Assembly: GCA_947172415.1 (NCBI GenBank)
Contig: OX359198.1
Coordinates: 2,697,401-2,761,400, forward strand
From: Chondrosia reniformis
Taxonomy: Eukaryota; Porifera; Demospongiae; Chondrillida; Chondrillidae
DNA: 64,000 nt
Direction of reading: 5' to 3'
Within the stretch, counting starts at the first letter, position 1. Every line of letters starts with the position of its first letter. The translations under genes were made by a program, and so were the position numbers. Positions 8,901 to 23,900 of the stretch are shown here, in pieces. The notes beneath the pieces are model-generated. The model had not been told where the DNA came from. It saw only the letters and a list, made by a program, of their open reading frames with translations, and made no database searches.

Positions 8901-11900
8901 CAGCACACTTACATATATGCATCCTTAGGAAAAGTTGGTATTTTTCTTCCATATACCCAACTCCCTATGAGCTACGTATGTACATATGTATATGTGTACT
9001 TTACTTTAGTTAACTACGTATAAAAACCAACCTGTACTGATCAAGGCCAACCAAAGCCTCCTCCCTCTCTTGAGTTGTGAAAAAGAACTGACTGAGTTTT
9101 AATCTTATTATTAATGCTCCTTAAATTAATATATACAACAGATTTAACAAGTGACATACTTTATGCAGGAAAAGTAATTTAAGAGGAATAAGTATGTTCC
9201 ATTGTTTACACTATTAGTATCTGTGTATAGTATATATATTTTCTTTGCATAGTTTCTATCTGTTTATGTACGTACGTATGCCTGTGGCTGTCTGTATACA
9301 GGATTGTTACATATGGTGGATATATCATGTGGCAACTTTTATATTGTACATTGTCATGAAGCTATTATATATGTACGTATGTAAATAGGTATTTTGATTA
9401 TAATATTGTACTGAAGAGATACGTATGTGGAATACATGAGATAATGCTTTTATTTACATATGTACTTAATACATATTTAATACCTACGTAAGTGGATTTA
9501 TAGATATTTAAGAAAACACATTGCTATCTTACATATACATATACATGTACGTGTAAGAACTGAATTTTAGACTTCTGCAGCAGAAGCAGGTGGTGTTGTA
9601 CATACGTATGTACATATGTATGTGTAGTGTACGTTTCTTATAAATGGAATTATGCATATTTACATACATATGCTAATAATGTGTATTTCATTGTCAGTAT
9701 GCCTTAGGGTATTCCTTTACCTCTGCACTCCCAACCTCAGTGGCCACACCTTAGCAACCTGATTAACAAACAAGTGGTTGATAAGCACAAGTTAGGTTTG
9801 CAACTAATAAAGGTGATAGCTGTTTAACTTCCAGCACTGCTGAATTAACATATGGCTTCAATTTTGAACTTTTATAGTGTGTAACCACCACACTGTGTAT
9901 TCAATAGAGCCTGTTGTTAGGGTTGTGTTTCACAGCACACCTTGGTGATATGATTTGTATGCCATATGCCAGTATGAATATTTTTTCTCTAAAAGGCATT
10001 TATATCATTAACATTGGCCAGTAAAATTGGTATTGTATCAGAGAACTAAAAAAGGTGTATATACCTATATTCTTGTTTAGCTTACTGGAAGTATAGATTC
10101 AGATGTGCAGTTTTTCTTGTTTCACACTGCATCAATTGTAGTACTATGTACATAAGTTACACTTTTTAGTTGTATTGTTTTTAGAGTGGTTTAGTAAACA
10201 ATGTACCTGGGTACATTGTTTTTAGTTGCCTCTTATATTGTGTGTGAGCCTTTGTTAAGTACGTATATACGTATGTGCATAAGCAAGTACAAATGTGCAT
10301 ATGCTGACTATGAAAGGAATATACTTATGTACGTAGCTGAATATTATTACTACTTGCTTATGATTATGTATATTTTTGCAAACAACTCAAGTTGTAGTTT
10401 GTCCTTTCAAACTATTAATTTCATTCTGAGAGTGTTTAATTTTGATACCAATCCTAAAAATATTTAACTAAACCAAGTTTAACTATGAAAGACATTGAGT
10501 ACAACTTTTGAGGTCACATTGTTAGGTATGTATGTGATACTTCAGGCTATGGTATCAGAATGGATGTGAAAGTGACCATTTGTCTGATGATAGCAGAGTT
10601 GCTTTGTGACACTTTGTATGTTTACATAAGATATACCTTGTTGGTTAAGAAGATGTGTTACTTGATATCTGGTGCATACTTCTGTTGCTAGTTTCCATAT
10701 ATAGTAGTCACTATATTTGTCACAGTGAGGTATTTGTTAGGAGACAAAGAGTTGATTGACCTGCATGGCGTGTAAGCCTACTGGGTATGGATAACCACCC
10801 GGGTGTCTAGTAGTCTAGCGTAGCCCAGACCACTATCTCACCTCCATTTTTTATATGATGACATCACGCTTTCAGCAAGATAAGGTCTGGTGAACACTCT
10901 ATACCGTTGTTGTTCTGAGCCACCAAATGTTGGTGGCTCATTAGTATGTATACAGTTACCATGGAAATAGTGATATTCATACTGAGTGACACATTGTAAC
11001 CGGGAAAAGTGCAAAGAGCTATAAGTGGCTATATTATCTAAAAGTTGATCAATGACCAGAGACAATAGCCCATAAATCACAGACTTATTGTATCCAGTCA
11101 GCAAAGAAATGAAAGCATCTTTTCCACTAAGGAAGGTAAGTATAGCCTCTTCTTGCTTGCTTCTCTGGATACAGAAGGTTCGTGATCTATGGGCTATTGC
11201 ATCTGGACTTCGATCAACTTTTAGGTAAGATACCTTTGTATCCTGTACCATAACCTCTTATACATGTAGTTCGTTACACCTTTCCCTGGTTACAATGCAT
11301 TATTCAATGTGAATGTCATTTTTTCCATGGTAACTGCATATTAATGAGCCACCAAGTTCTGGTGGTTCAGAACAAAAACAGTATAGACTGTTCACCAGAC
11401 CCTCTCCGCCAACCCTGTGACATCATAATATAAAAAATGGAAGCAGGATAGCGGTATGGGCTTTACGAGATTAGGTGACTAGACCACAAGCCTTTGAGAT
11501 ATTGGTATCCTCTCAGATATAGCTGCAGTGTAAACCTGTAAGATATGGGTGGTGTTTGAAAGATCACTGAGTTTTATTCACTGTCGAATGTGGGTTGTAA
11601 TTCATATAACTAACAACTAATAGGTATGTACATACAATTTTCAGTATTGTTTGGATTTTCGTAATATATCTTATATTCATTGTACCTTTATCAAATGTTA
11701 CTGTACATACGTATGTAGGTTGATATCGTAAGAGATGTTATTATGGAATATCAGATGAGTTTAAGAGCCCTTGTAACATTGTTTCGGGATGAAGTGAAAC
11801 GTCCATCATTTGTTGAACAAGTAAGTTTACTACAACTATATGTGTGTAAGTGTTTCTCCACTACTCTTAGGCTTTATGTTAGTTCAAGTTCTGCTATTTG

Positions 11901-14900
11901 TACCTACCCAACATATATTAATGCATATGTACCTGACACCATGTTATATATGCATGTGCCTCCCCTGGATTATTTTAAGGGAACAGAATACTTTAGTCTG
12001 TCCAAGTTGTTATCATAACTGAAATTGTGTGAAATATGGACATCTCGTAAAAAAATGGGCATCGAACACTTGCACAATCAGTAAACAGAGAAAACGGTTG
12101 GCAAGCGAACTTACGTACATTCGATTAGCACTTAAGCCACGCACCTAATCACCGTTTAATTGCCCCAGCTATTAGAGCTGAAGAATCATGGCTATAGGCT
12201 GCAGCTGGTCTTCTGATGGATGATCTTGCTACTCTGATGTACATGATCAAGAAATCAAGTAGTAAAAAGGACAGTTTCCATCAGATCACAGTCATCATCA
12301 CTGAATAGTGGATGTCGGATTTTTCTGCTAGGAGTGATGCTAGTCTTTTGACAGTGACTGAAGCCAAAAGGCTCCATTCCTCCACTTGTGGACATAACAA
12401 ATGTAGTGAACATCCCACGCTCAGCTTCGATTCAACAAATGGGCAATGATCTGCTAGTAAATCTCAGATTTTGTTGTGTCTGATGACGGAGAATGCACCC
12501 TTTAGGCAACTGAATGCGTGATTAATGCTAAAGGGGACGCCACAGACACAGTGAGACAGAAGGCAGCTGAGGAGCCATCCACAGCATAAACATAAAGCTT
12601 CATGGAATGCCTGCTTGTACAGGTTGAAGTCAATTTCTGTGATTGGAATGGCTGTAAGTCCTGACGATGCCCCATATTCACAGCTCTGTTTAATAGCAGC
12701 CTGAAGATACTGTGGAAGGCACTGGATCTGATTTCTTTGGCATGACATGACTGGTAATCACCTAGTGGTTGGAATGGTGCACTTCTGCTTAAAGCTCCTT
12801 TTGGGCAAGGTGGGCCTGCTCTGCATCTTCATCTGTAGGGTTCTGCATTCTACTGATCAGCGGGGCTGGCACCTTTTTACTGGAAACATCAAGTTGAGAT
12901 TTACTCGATTGTGGCTCCAATTCCACCTAGCTTGCTTGGGAGTGATAACAGCTCCCTTTCCACGTCACTGAAAGCCTGTCTGCCAATTAGTACATGTAGG
13001 AATTTGTATCATAACGCTGCTTCAAGTTGGTTCCAGGAGTCACATCGCCACTAGCAACTCTCATTAGATATGTCCATTTGCTTGGGAAGCCGTATGTCAG
13101 TACTGTGAGGGGGCCAGGTGGTAACACTGTGCTATCTCATAGATTTGTGATCTATTCCTGCACATCCCTCACAAACTGTTTGTTTCCAACATATTCACCA
13201 AAGTACTCCTTGCCACTGGTTATAACTTGTAGGTTGGTTCCCACAATAGTCTCTTGGGCTTCACCTAAGAGATGTGCTTTCACCAAGATTTGATTTGGAT
13301 CCGTTTGAAAAGTCCTGGCCAAGAACATTGATTTTGTCGCACCATGCACACAGGGGGGATAATTTACTTGCACCTGCAGCATCATCTGCATACCAGACTC
13401 ATAGTATGTCCTGCTTTAGCTTGTCGATCAAGGGGATGGTAGGTATGGTATAAAAAGCCATTGCCAAGAGTCCCTGGGGGTCACCCTGAGTTATCCATAC
13501 TCTTGACATAATGGATCCCCCCATTGATGAAAAGACTTGAAGGATTGTGATAGGTGTTGATGATCATGGGAGAGAGGAGAGGGTATATCTGCTGAATGTT
13601 TTGAATAGCAACCTGGTGATTTTCTGCATACCATCATACCTTTCTTCGACGCCGCGATGGCGAGACTAAGTGAGTCCAATGTACGTAGGTGTTAAAACGG
13701 TTAATAATTTCCTTGTTCAAACCTGGTGATTTATTGAGTTAAATGCGTTTGATGAATCAACATTATGTACAGTATATACGTACTTCAAATAACATAATAA
13801 AACATTTACGTCTCTGTAAAGGTTTATAATGTGTATAAATGTACCTTAGTTTATGCTTCGGTCTATCTAAGAAATAATACAAGTCTGGCAAGCAAAAATA
13901 TTTCTGCAGTGTGTTTACTATTTATGGGATATCACTGACATGCAGATGAGGAGAACTAAAATAAATCAATACTAATAGGGAATATTTATGAATATACTAG
14001 GTACGTATTAATCTAAGTAGGTTTGTTTAACCTCGGGTAAAGTTTCTTCCTAGTGCTGACCGTCGTACATAGTAAAATTTAAAAGAAATTGAACATTGGT
14101 TGAGCAGCAGAAGGTTGTTAGGCCAAAACTGGACAAGCTGGACTGCTTCCTACACCCTGAAATGAATGGACACAAGTACAAAAATTATATTATTCGTACG
14201 CCTTTCCAAATACTTATACAAGTTAAATAAACACATTCAAAAATGAAGTTAAAAGTAGGGATGGCACTATGACAGTGATTGGCACATCTAGAAAAAGTAA
14301 CGAAACAAGACAGTGATCAAATGGTAAGGCTAACATTGCAGAAGTAGCATATTGAAACGTAACTATACACATCACTTCTATGTTTGGGCGTATCATGGAT
14401 ATACTAGAAGTAGGGATCGATGCACCCAAGCATAGAAGTGATGTGTATAGTTAAGTTTCAATATGCCACTTTTGCAATGTTAGCCTTACCATTTGATCAC
14501 TGTCTTGTTTCATTACTTTTTCTAGATGTGTCAATCACTGTCATAGTGCCCTCCATCCCTACGTACTTTTAACTTCATTTTGGATGTTTTTATTTAACTT
14601 GTATTGCCCCATTTTTCTTGTTAACATTTGTTTTGAAGTTATCTTGGAGAAAACTCGAAATAAAGTAACAGAAAGGACGATATAATCGACAGCTCTAATT
14701 AAAAAATGGCGTCCAAAAAGATCCCTAATTTGTCAAATAAGTTGTCTACCGTTGGTTAACATTCAGTTTAGGATATTAAAGGATCCATAATCATTAAGAT
14801 GACGACTGCCCCAGCAAGCGACTAAGTAATTCGATTGGGGGGATGGCAGTACCACCGATTTTTTAAGCTCCAGATACTTAGCTACCGTACTCTAGGAATT

Positions 14901-17900
14901 GCCGGAAAAAAATGGCCGCTCTATCCTATGTATTAGCAAGCAACACCTCCATAAATCAACAACGATAGGATATTCGGTCGAATTCTACTGTTTGTAGTCA
15001 TTTTTGTATTCTTTTCAGCTGCTTTTCTAAATGCCAACATATGTTTCGATGCTCTACCACCTTAGCAAAGTGTTTAAACCAAAATCGGCCAAATTCTGAA
15101 ATTCCTCGTTTTTTTCTTCTTTTTTAAATGAGTTAGCGCTAACATGCAAACTTACGCAGGTACATACAAGTATTAAATCATCATTAATGTTACCAAACTA
15201 GGGAATAGGCTACCCTAGATTTCAATGCGCCCTATCCGAAGCATGTTACTTTTGAAGGTGGCAAATAGAAGGCCTCTTCAAACACCATTTTTAATTTAAT
15301 TTCAAATTCTCTGTATATAAAAAGTAACTCGAGTTAAAAAAATTGATGGTACTGCCGACCCCCGCGACAATTACTTAGTTGCTTTGTAGGGCTTGTATAC
15401 AGGGGTGCCGGAATTGCCAGACCAATGTTTGGCAGAAACAAAAATTCTAAAAATCAAAGCTAAGCATTTTGAGCAAACTTTCACACTTGGAGGGTGGTAC
15501 AACCAGAACTTTAGCCATGGCCTTTGCACTCAGATAAAGGATCAGAGAAGACTTAATAGTTGCAAGGAATAGGTAAACACTAACAGAATCCCACCTTTGG
15601 TGATGGTAACCAATTATCATACTGCAAAACCAGCAACTACGGTATTACGGAAATGGCATTTCCATTCGTAGTTTTGAACTTCACAAGTGAACTCAGCTCA
15701 AACTTCAATTACACTTCGCTCAAACATCCATAGTAATAGGAATTTGTTTGTAACTTCGGTCGGACTTCTGCCATTCCAATTTCTAACATCATTTTTGTAA
15801 ATGTTTTTTATTTACTTGTTTACATACAGAGAATTTGAAACTTAATTAAAAAATGGTGTTCGAAGAGGACGTGTATTTGGCATATTCAAAAGTAGCACAC
15901 TTCAGATAGAGCACATTGAAATCTAGGGTAGCCTATTCCCTAGTTCGGAAACATTAATGACGGTTAGGTACTTGTATGTACCTACATAAATTCGCATGTC
16001 AGCACTAGCTCATTTGAAAAAAGAAGAAAAAGAAGAAATTTTAGAATTTGGCCTAATTCGGTTTAGCCACTTTGCAAAGGTTGGAGAGCATTGAAACATG
16101 TTTTGGCATTTAGAAAAGCATGCAAAAACGACTGTAAACACTCAAATGCAAACGAAAAACCTATCGTTGCTGATTTATGAGATGTTGTTTGATAATACAT
16201 TGGATAGGGCGGCCATGTTTTTTTAGGCCATCCCTACTTAGAAAGTACTACCGTACTCTCTCTGATATCAAGGTTTATGTTAGCGATTTCCATTCTTTAG
16301 CTGATGTATTTGTTCTTCAAGCAAACTCCTCTGGACACCATCTCTATCTTTCAGATGAAATACTGTAAACATTAGGACACTGTTATCTGTTCCTGTTAAT
16401 ACATATGTAGTTATAATGATTTGAGGACCTTTAAGCGAATTTAGCTACGTATCAGAGAGTACGGTAGTACTGTCTAAGTAGGGATGGCCCGAAAAAAATG
16501 GATGCGGTATTCAATGTATTATGGGTAAACACCTTATAAGTAGGCAGCGAATGCGTTTTTACCTCTTTTAAACTCGTAATGTGTCTTTTTTGTACAATTT
16601 CAATTGAGGGAAGCTGTTTTCAAGGGCGCATAAAGGCTCCAAGTTTGTAAAACGGTTTCAGGCCTACTTCCGGTTTTCCTCACTTGCTTCTTCTTATTCT
16701 TATTCTTATTCTTATTATTATTATTCCTTTTATTTCACACTAGTGCATTAACGCGCTTGTAGATAAATACATTTTAGGGGCATATCGTCTAAAGGTTTTA
16801 GCAACTAGGGAATAGGCACCTTTCTGTCTTCAAACGATTTGTGCAAAGACAGTTTTCTGTGGCGCGTAAGAAAATTGGAACCTTTTTGTCACCATTTTCT
16901 AATTAGGAGTTCTGGGTCATATCCTCTTTATCTTCGACTACGACGTTATTTTGAAAAAAAACTTACAAACTAATTTTAATAAGTATATAACATTACAAAA
17001 AAGAAGGAATACAAGTAAATAAAAACATTTAAAAAATGAAATGAGAAGTAGGGATGGCAGTCCCTGCAACAGTACCTATCACATCTAGAAAAAGCAATGA
17101 AACAAGACAATGATCATATAATAAGGCTAACAATACACAAATGGAATATATACTGCCTCAAATTTCAGTGACTTAACAATACACATGTTTGGGCGCACTA
17201 TCCCTACTTCAGCCATCGTGGTGCGCCCAAACATGGAAGTGGTGGTAGATGTGATAGGTACTGTTGCAGGGACTGTCATCCCTACTTCTCATTTCATTTT
17301 TAAGATGTTTTTATTTACTTTACGTTTTAGCTTTAATGTAGACGATTTTTTTTGAGACCACTCTAGTAAAGCAAGCGGCCACCATGACTTTGAGGCATAA
17401 GGTATACCAGATCGCTATCCGAAAGGTCCTAGGGAGAACATTACATCTATGTATATACGTACTTGCATACAATCCAGCAGTTAGTACTGTTCAACTGTGT
17501 TATGTACAGTCTCAGACTCTGTGATCAAACTTGCAATAATGCATATGAATTGGTTAAGATTTGAGCATCAGCAACACTTCTTATTAATCAAAGAATTAAG
17601 ACGTTTCGACCTGTAGTTCTTCAGTAATAAATGAGGAGGAAGGCTTACAACCAGTTTTAATAGAGGAAGGTGACATGTGATGAGTTGTAATGTGATATTT
17701 TAGGTGTTGAATAATGAGTATGAATTAAAATTAAAGTGTTAATAATGCTGTAAGTCGTTCTAAATGTGGTCATCTGTATTCCCTGGTCCATGTTAAGACA
17801 CTGGTGTGTGTTCTGGATCCTCAGTGCTTCCCTGATCTTCCCCTTTATCTTGCTGTTCTCACGCTCAATAGCTTTTGCTATGCTGTATGTGGTATTGAGC

Positions 17901-20900
17901 ATGAGAATAACTAGATGAAGGGGAAGATCAGGGAAGCCCTGAGTATCCAGACCACACACCAGTGTCTTAACATGGGCCCTGGACAAGTACCCTTTATTAC
18001 ATAATGCATATGTATGAAATTAAGCTACAAAAGTCATCTGTATACCTAAACACATTAGGAGGAGAATGATTTAAAGGTGAGAATAGAACAGTTGAAGTTG
18101 AAGGAGAGGGAACTGGAGCAGAATGGTCCAGAAGTGGATACCACAGCAGTACACCAGAAATGTGAGTGTCTATTAAGGAGGCTAGTTTTTATAGAATAAA
18201 TGTGATCACATGTGTACAGTTCCTATGGCCTTATTCTTTCATAAACAAGTTTAACACAAAGTTCCTTCAGTGTTTCATTAAAGCTGTCTTATAGTTCCTT
18301 AATATAATAAAACTTTATATGGAATCCATTTGTACTGTACATACACACACACACACACACACGCACACACACACACACACACACGCACACACACACACGC
18401 ACACACACACACACAGAAAAAGTAACGAAACACGAAAGTGATCATATGGTTAGGCTAACATTGCAGAAATGGCATACTGAAACTTAACTGTACACATCAC
18501 TTCTATGTTTGGGCACATCATGGATATACTAGAAGTAGGGATCGATGCGCCCAAACTTAGAAGTCATGGCAGTGCTTCCAATAGTCACTAGCAAATCTCG
18601 AAAAAGTAGCAAAACGAGAAAGGGATCATGTGACAAGGATAACCATACAGAAGTGGCTGAACTTTAACCATACACATCACTTTCGTGTTTGGGCACTCCA
18701 TCCCTACTTTGGTTATCCCGATGCGCCCCGATGGGGTGGATATGATGTCCCAAGCCTCTAATATGCATTTCTCATACCAATGGTGGTTGTAGTCAATGGA
18801 TGTGGCCTCATCCCAGCCAATGGAGTGTCCACTGTTAAAGTGGTGTAAGGCTAGGACAGAGGAGGCAATATCTAATGTGGATACTACTCTCTTGTGTTCT
18901 TTGATCCTCATTGTCTGGCCAGTGTACATAGCAGTAGTTACAAGAGTTACAATGGGTGTTATAGACCATACCAGCCCTGACTGCTGGTTGTACTGGTCTT
19001 AGGATGGGACAGCAACTAGAGTGTATTTAGGTGATGTAGGGGTGAAAGCATACCTCGATTATGACATGAGACAGAACCCTTCTTAGTTGCTCAGAGGTCC
19101 CCTGAATATGGAGACTTCCCTGAGTCAGTCTGTAAGTGTTTATGTGTAATATGATCTATGTAAATATATGTAGGGCCATTTGATGATGAACCTGTTGCAC
19201 CCGAAGTAGAACAAATACAGTTTCCATATGACAATCCACCTTCACTGGTGTCCCATTCCATTAGCCTGACTCCACCTAGCCCATCTGTTGAACCTGGTAG
19301 TCCACTGTTCAACCAAGAACCCAGTCTTACTGCCACCCAAATCAGTCACCCCCCTCATTCTCCTCTCCCCACCTCAAGCAATGGGCTCATTAGAGCACAG
19401 CTACCTCACGACCAACGAACAATGGTAAGTGTACATAATTAGACACTGGTAGGCATACTTGTATCTTTCCAAGTCACGGCCGCTTAACCTTGTAAGCATT
19501 ACTGATAAATTAATTATAGGATAACACATTAACCCTTTATGTCCTTAGTCCACTTCAGTGGCTGTAATATGTTGTGACTGGTAGTTATGAAACCTCACTT
19601 AATTTCAGCTGAAATTTATATGAATCGATAGCATATTTTATGTACCAAACATAATGCTAAACAAATAAATAGCCTTGCAGTTTTGTAATAGGGTAATAGA
19701 TGAGTGTAAAAAATGCTAATGTACAAATAACAATAATAGGCATACAATACAGTAGTTGCTGAAAAAAATGGCATCAAGAAATACGAAAATATATCTACAA
19801 CTTTTTTCAGTTTCAAGGTAATCATAGGTAGAAAAGATTGTCTAAAGCATAGACAAGTTTATTTACATCCTGGTATGATTAAGTGGTATATAACAGGCTT
19901 CAATTCCAAAATGATGTCACAATTGCATTCTGATGTGCATACACATCACGTTTGCCAGGTATCAAAAGGTGCTATAATTTGAATTTGAATCTTTCAAATC
20001 CATGATCCTGCAATAGACCTGTAAAATGACCGATTTCTGTTTGGAGATGACTGACTTTTTAGCATCATACAAAACATGCTACTCAAATGAGCATTGGTTA
20101 TTGATGTGATCCCAGTGATCTCTGTAATGGAATTAGATATCATCTGGCTATTTACATACAGTGGTGCTCAAAAGAAACTTTCCACTCGGATAAAATGGCA
20201 ACATCGCGTAACATTGCATTTCAAAAATCGGCCTGGAAATCGTACAAGGAAAAGGCAGAAATAAATGAAAACTGGCGATATAATAGAGAATATTATAAAC
20301 AAATTTGTAAACTAATATTTAGTGTGTGCACCTTTTGATTTAATTACAGAGTCTATTCTTTTGGGCATCGAATTTAACAAATTTACTAAATAGTCTTTCG
20401 AAGTGGGTGTCCATGCTTCTTGCAGGTAACGGTACCAAATGTCCAAACTTGAACAACGGTTTGTTGCAGCCATCTTCTTTTGTGTGACTCGGTCCAGTTC
20501 GTCCCATAGATGCTCTGTGGGATTAAGATCTGGCAATTGTGGTGGCCATTTTATTATCTTGATGCCATTGCTAACAGAAAGGACGACGTTACTTTTGCAG
20601 TGTGAACTGGAGCATTGTCTTGCTGGAAGACTCTTTCCCCTGGTGGAAATTCCTTAAGGAATGGCAAGATATTGTCCTTCATCAGTTGGATATAGCCTTG
20701 TGCATCTAGACGATAACTGATTCTCAGTAGAGTCGACAATTTCAAAAAAGGAAACGCTCCCCATACCATAACACTTCCTCCACCATGTTTAACGGTTTGC
20801 TGAATGCAACAGGGATTCAATGCCTCACTTGAGTTTCTACGAGCATAGGTACGTCCGTCGCTCTTATATAAATTGAATTTTGATTCCGCTGAAAAAATGA

Positions 20901-23900
20901 TTTTACCCCAGTCTTCGACCATCCAATCTTTGTATTCAAGGGCAAATTGCAGACACTTTTTTCTGTTAGGTGCGCTAAGAAAGGGTTTCCATTTTTGCAA
21001 TTCTCCCATGCTTCCCAGAGTCAGCCAATGTTCTCTTTACTGTTGACACGGAAACAGAAATGCCATAGTTTATGTTCAACTCATCTGTGATGGATGTAGC
21101 AGGGTGAAATCGATCTTTCTTGCTTAAATGTAATATTGTGGTCTTTGCTCTGTCAGTGAGCTTTTTTGGACGTCCACATTTGGGTTGATCTTCCACTGTG
21201 CCTGTCTTCTCATATTTTAGGAGCACATTTCTCACACAAGTGTGGCTACAGGCAACCTGAGCAGCAACTGGGTGTTAAGAAACACCCTGCTCCATAAGGA
21301 CAATAATACGTGCTCTGTCAATGAGAGTTACGTTTACCATGATTTCACTCTAATGTTTCATAGCAACTCTATATAGGCGGGAAAACAGTTGATAGCATAT
21401 ATTCATTTGCTTTCGTGGGTATACGTAAATATAACATAGCGATTTTCTCAAAGGGAACAAAGAGTCTTTACCAACGCCATTTCAAATATTGCTAAGTGGA
21501 AAGTTTCTTTTGAGCACGTGTATATTGTCAGATGATAACTAAGATATCATCCAGGGGACAACTACCATGTTACTGGGGCAACCAAGGCAAATTATATTTC
21601 ACAACCGTTGTATAACTATAATAAGAGGCACTTTGGCCTCTTATTATAGTTTTACAATGTGATAGCATAGTTATACAATGCGATATCACGCCGATACCTC
21701 AGTAAACACCAAAAAGCCTAGGGGCGGAGTGCATAACAGTTATACACTAGATTCCTATGATCCACCCATGCACGGGGAGAGAAGTAAATATATGTAAGAT
21801 ACATTTTGAGTTATGTGCTACTAAAGTGGTCTGCAGGACAAAAGGGAGGGCAAAAAATTGTAAAGCAAGGTGTAAAAGATTAAAATCCCATTGCTGTGAT
21901 AGAAAGCTATATGTTTACAGGTATTATGCTCTTCCTGCTTTTTTCCAGTTCCAAGCAACAAAAGGTACAACTTTGTTGAAGGCCTTAGAAAAGCCTATGA
22001 GACAAAGAGGTCTTGACCACAAAACATGTGTAGTGTACACCACAAACCCCAGACAAGTTGTTGATTGGCAAACAGATACCAGCAAATTGGCAGGCAGAGA
22101 GGTTGTGAAATATTTTCATATGTGGTATATTTGCCCTTACATACGTACGTACCTGAGTGTCCTATAATTATTTCATTTAATGGTTATAATGGGTGTACAA
22201 TATGTGAAGTTCCTTATAATATGTAATGAATGTCTTTTGCAGATTCTCGTTGAATATCACACTGCATTTCGAAAGAGCAACACAATTAGACATAACTTTG
22301 TAAGTATTTTGAGGGGATACATGTGCATACATACGTACATACATATATACACCATTACCAATCATATGGTGGTCAAAAAATCAGACCCTTTTAATGTAAT
22401 TATTGCTCCAGAAAGGGTCTGACAACTTATGCCTCATCTTAGAGGGGTAAACCCCATTTGGATTAATATTTTACATGTATTGTAAATGATTACAGAAGAG
22501 GGAGGAAAACTGGATCTTAACGGAAATCATGGAAGGGTTAAGCCAGCTATTGGTTGTCTGATCCTTTCAGGAGCAGTTACTATGCACTGTAATACTCTGA
22601 AGTTTTACCCAAGCAATTGCTAATGTCTCTATCACAACTTCTGTTTGAATACTGTGTTGGACTAAGAGCAATATATGTAGCCTTCAAATTGTCTCCATAG
22701 ATCAAACTCCTCCTAGCTACATATGTTTAAAGTAATTTTATAAATTAATGACTCAAATTTCTTCTATTTAGAAACCACAAACATTTATCTTAGGGAAGTG
22801 TGATTGTTGTAAAAAGAATTTGTTTTCCGGTTTCAGGTCAGTTGGAAGGTCACAGGTTGATCATTATGTTCACCTTGGCATATGCAACAATCAGGTCTTA
22901 GGTTTTGCATAGAACCTGTGTTAAGGAGTCCCCATATGTATACTAACTGATAGGCTCTGATTTTATTGTATATGTTCGTACGTACTTACATAGAAGTATT
23001 AAAATTTATATGTTAAGCAGCCACTGTATAAAGTACAACAGAACAGAATACGTACACTCATGCTCACCAATTAGTTTTGGTCACCACAATTTTTAGCTAC
23101 ATACAACAAGAGGTTCTTCAGGAAGGCTATGCATTAGCATTTCCAAACCTTATATTAGCTGCTTTGTTATGCACATACATAGGCTACATATAACTTGCAC
23201 ATGACATGACAATTCATTGTAATAGATACTACTAATAATATATTCATAAGCTACCAACTAAAGTATTCCACACCTACGTATGAACGTATGCAAGTATAGT
23301 ATTTAACATACTTCATTGCTAATTAGGTTGATTGTAATACTTTTTCCCTTAGAAGTACGTACACCTCTGTACAACAGCAATTTTAGGTCCCTAGGGTGAC
23401 TGTCTTATACAGGTTTTACTATGCTTAGTTCTTTTCATTTTACCTGTCTTACTCTCTTCCTTAGGTGTGTAAACTGTCGTGTGAGATTCCACCAGAGATG
23501 CAGTGCCCAGGTACCTCAACATTGTAATTTGATGCACAGAGATAACTTTTTGAAATTGTAAGTTGACAATTCAACGAAATGATTACTGTATATTTTATAT
23601 ATTTTTGATAGTTTGTAGGTGTCTGGATAGCCATAATAAACATTTTCGATCATTCTATTTCATAAGAATCGGTTATGTCTGTATAGTATATTATTTAAAA
23701 GGGCTAACATTGGTTATTGTCTGATGCAATATTATTAACATGTTGTTGGTTTGACTAAGCAGCCAGTATAATAATATGTGTTAATTAGTGTAAATAGTTT
23801 TATAGGAGTAGAAATAGTTTCTGATTATTTTCATCTACTTTTGGCATTTCACATCTTTGAGGAATTCTGACATTAAAAGACAGTTTTGGTTTAATCATCT

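Noticed and set aside
16177-16368. Plus-strand 63-codon frame
   Set aside because: It lies across the arm of an inverted repeat and is not conserved in the matching arm.
18797-19002. Plus-strand frame over the Penelope nuclease
   Set aside because: It is antisense to the GIY-YIG match, which is on the minus strand.
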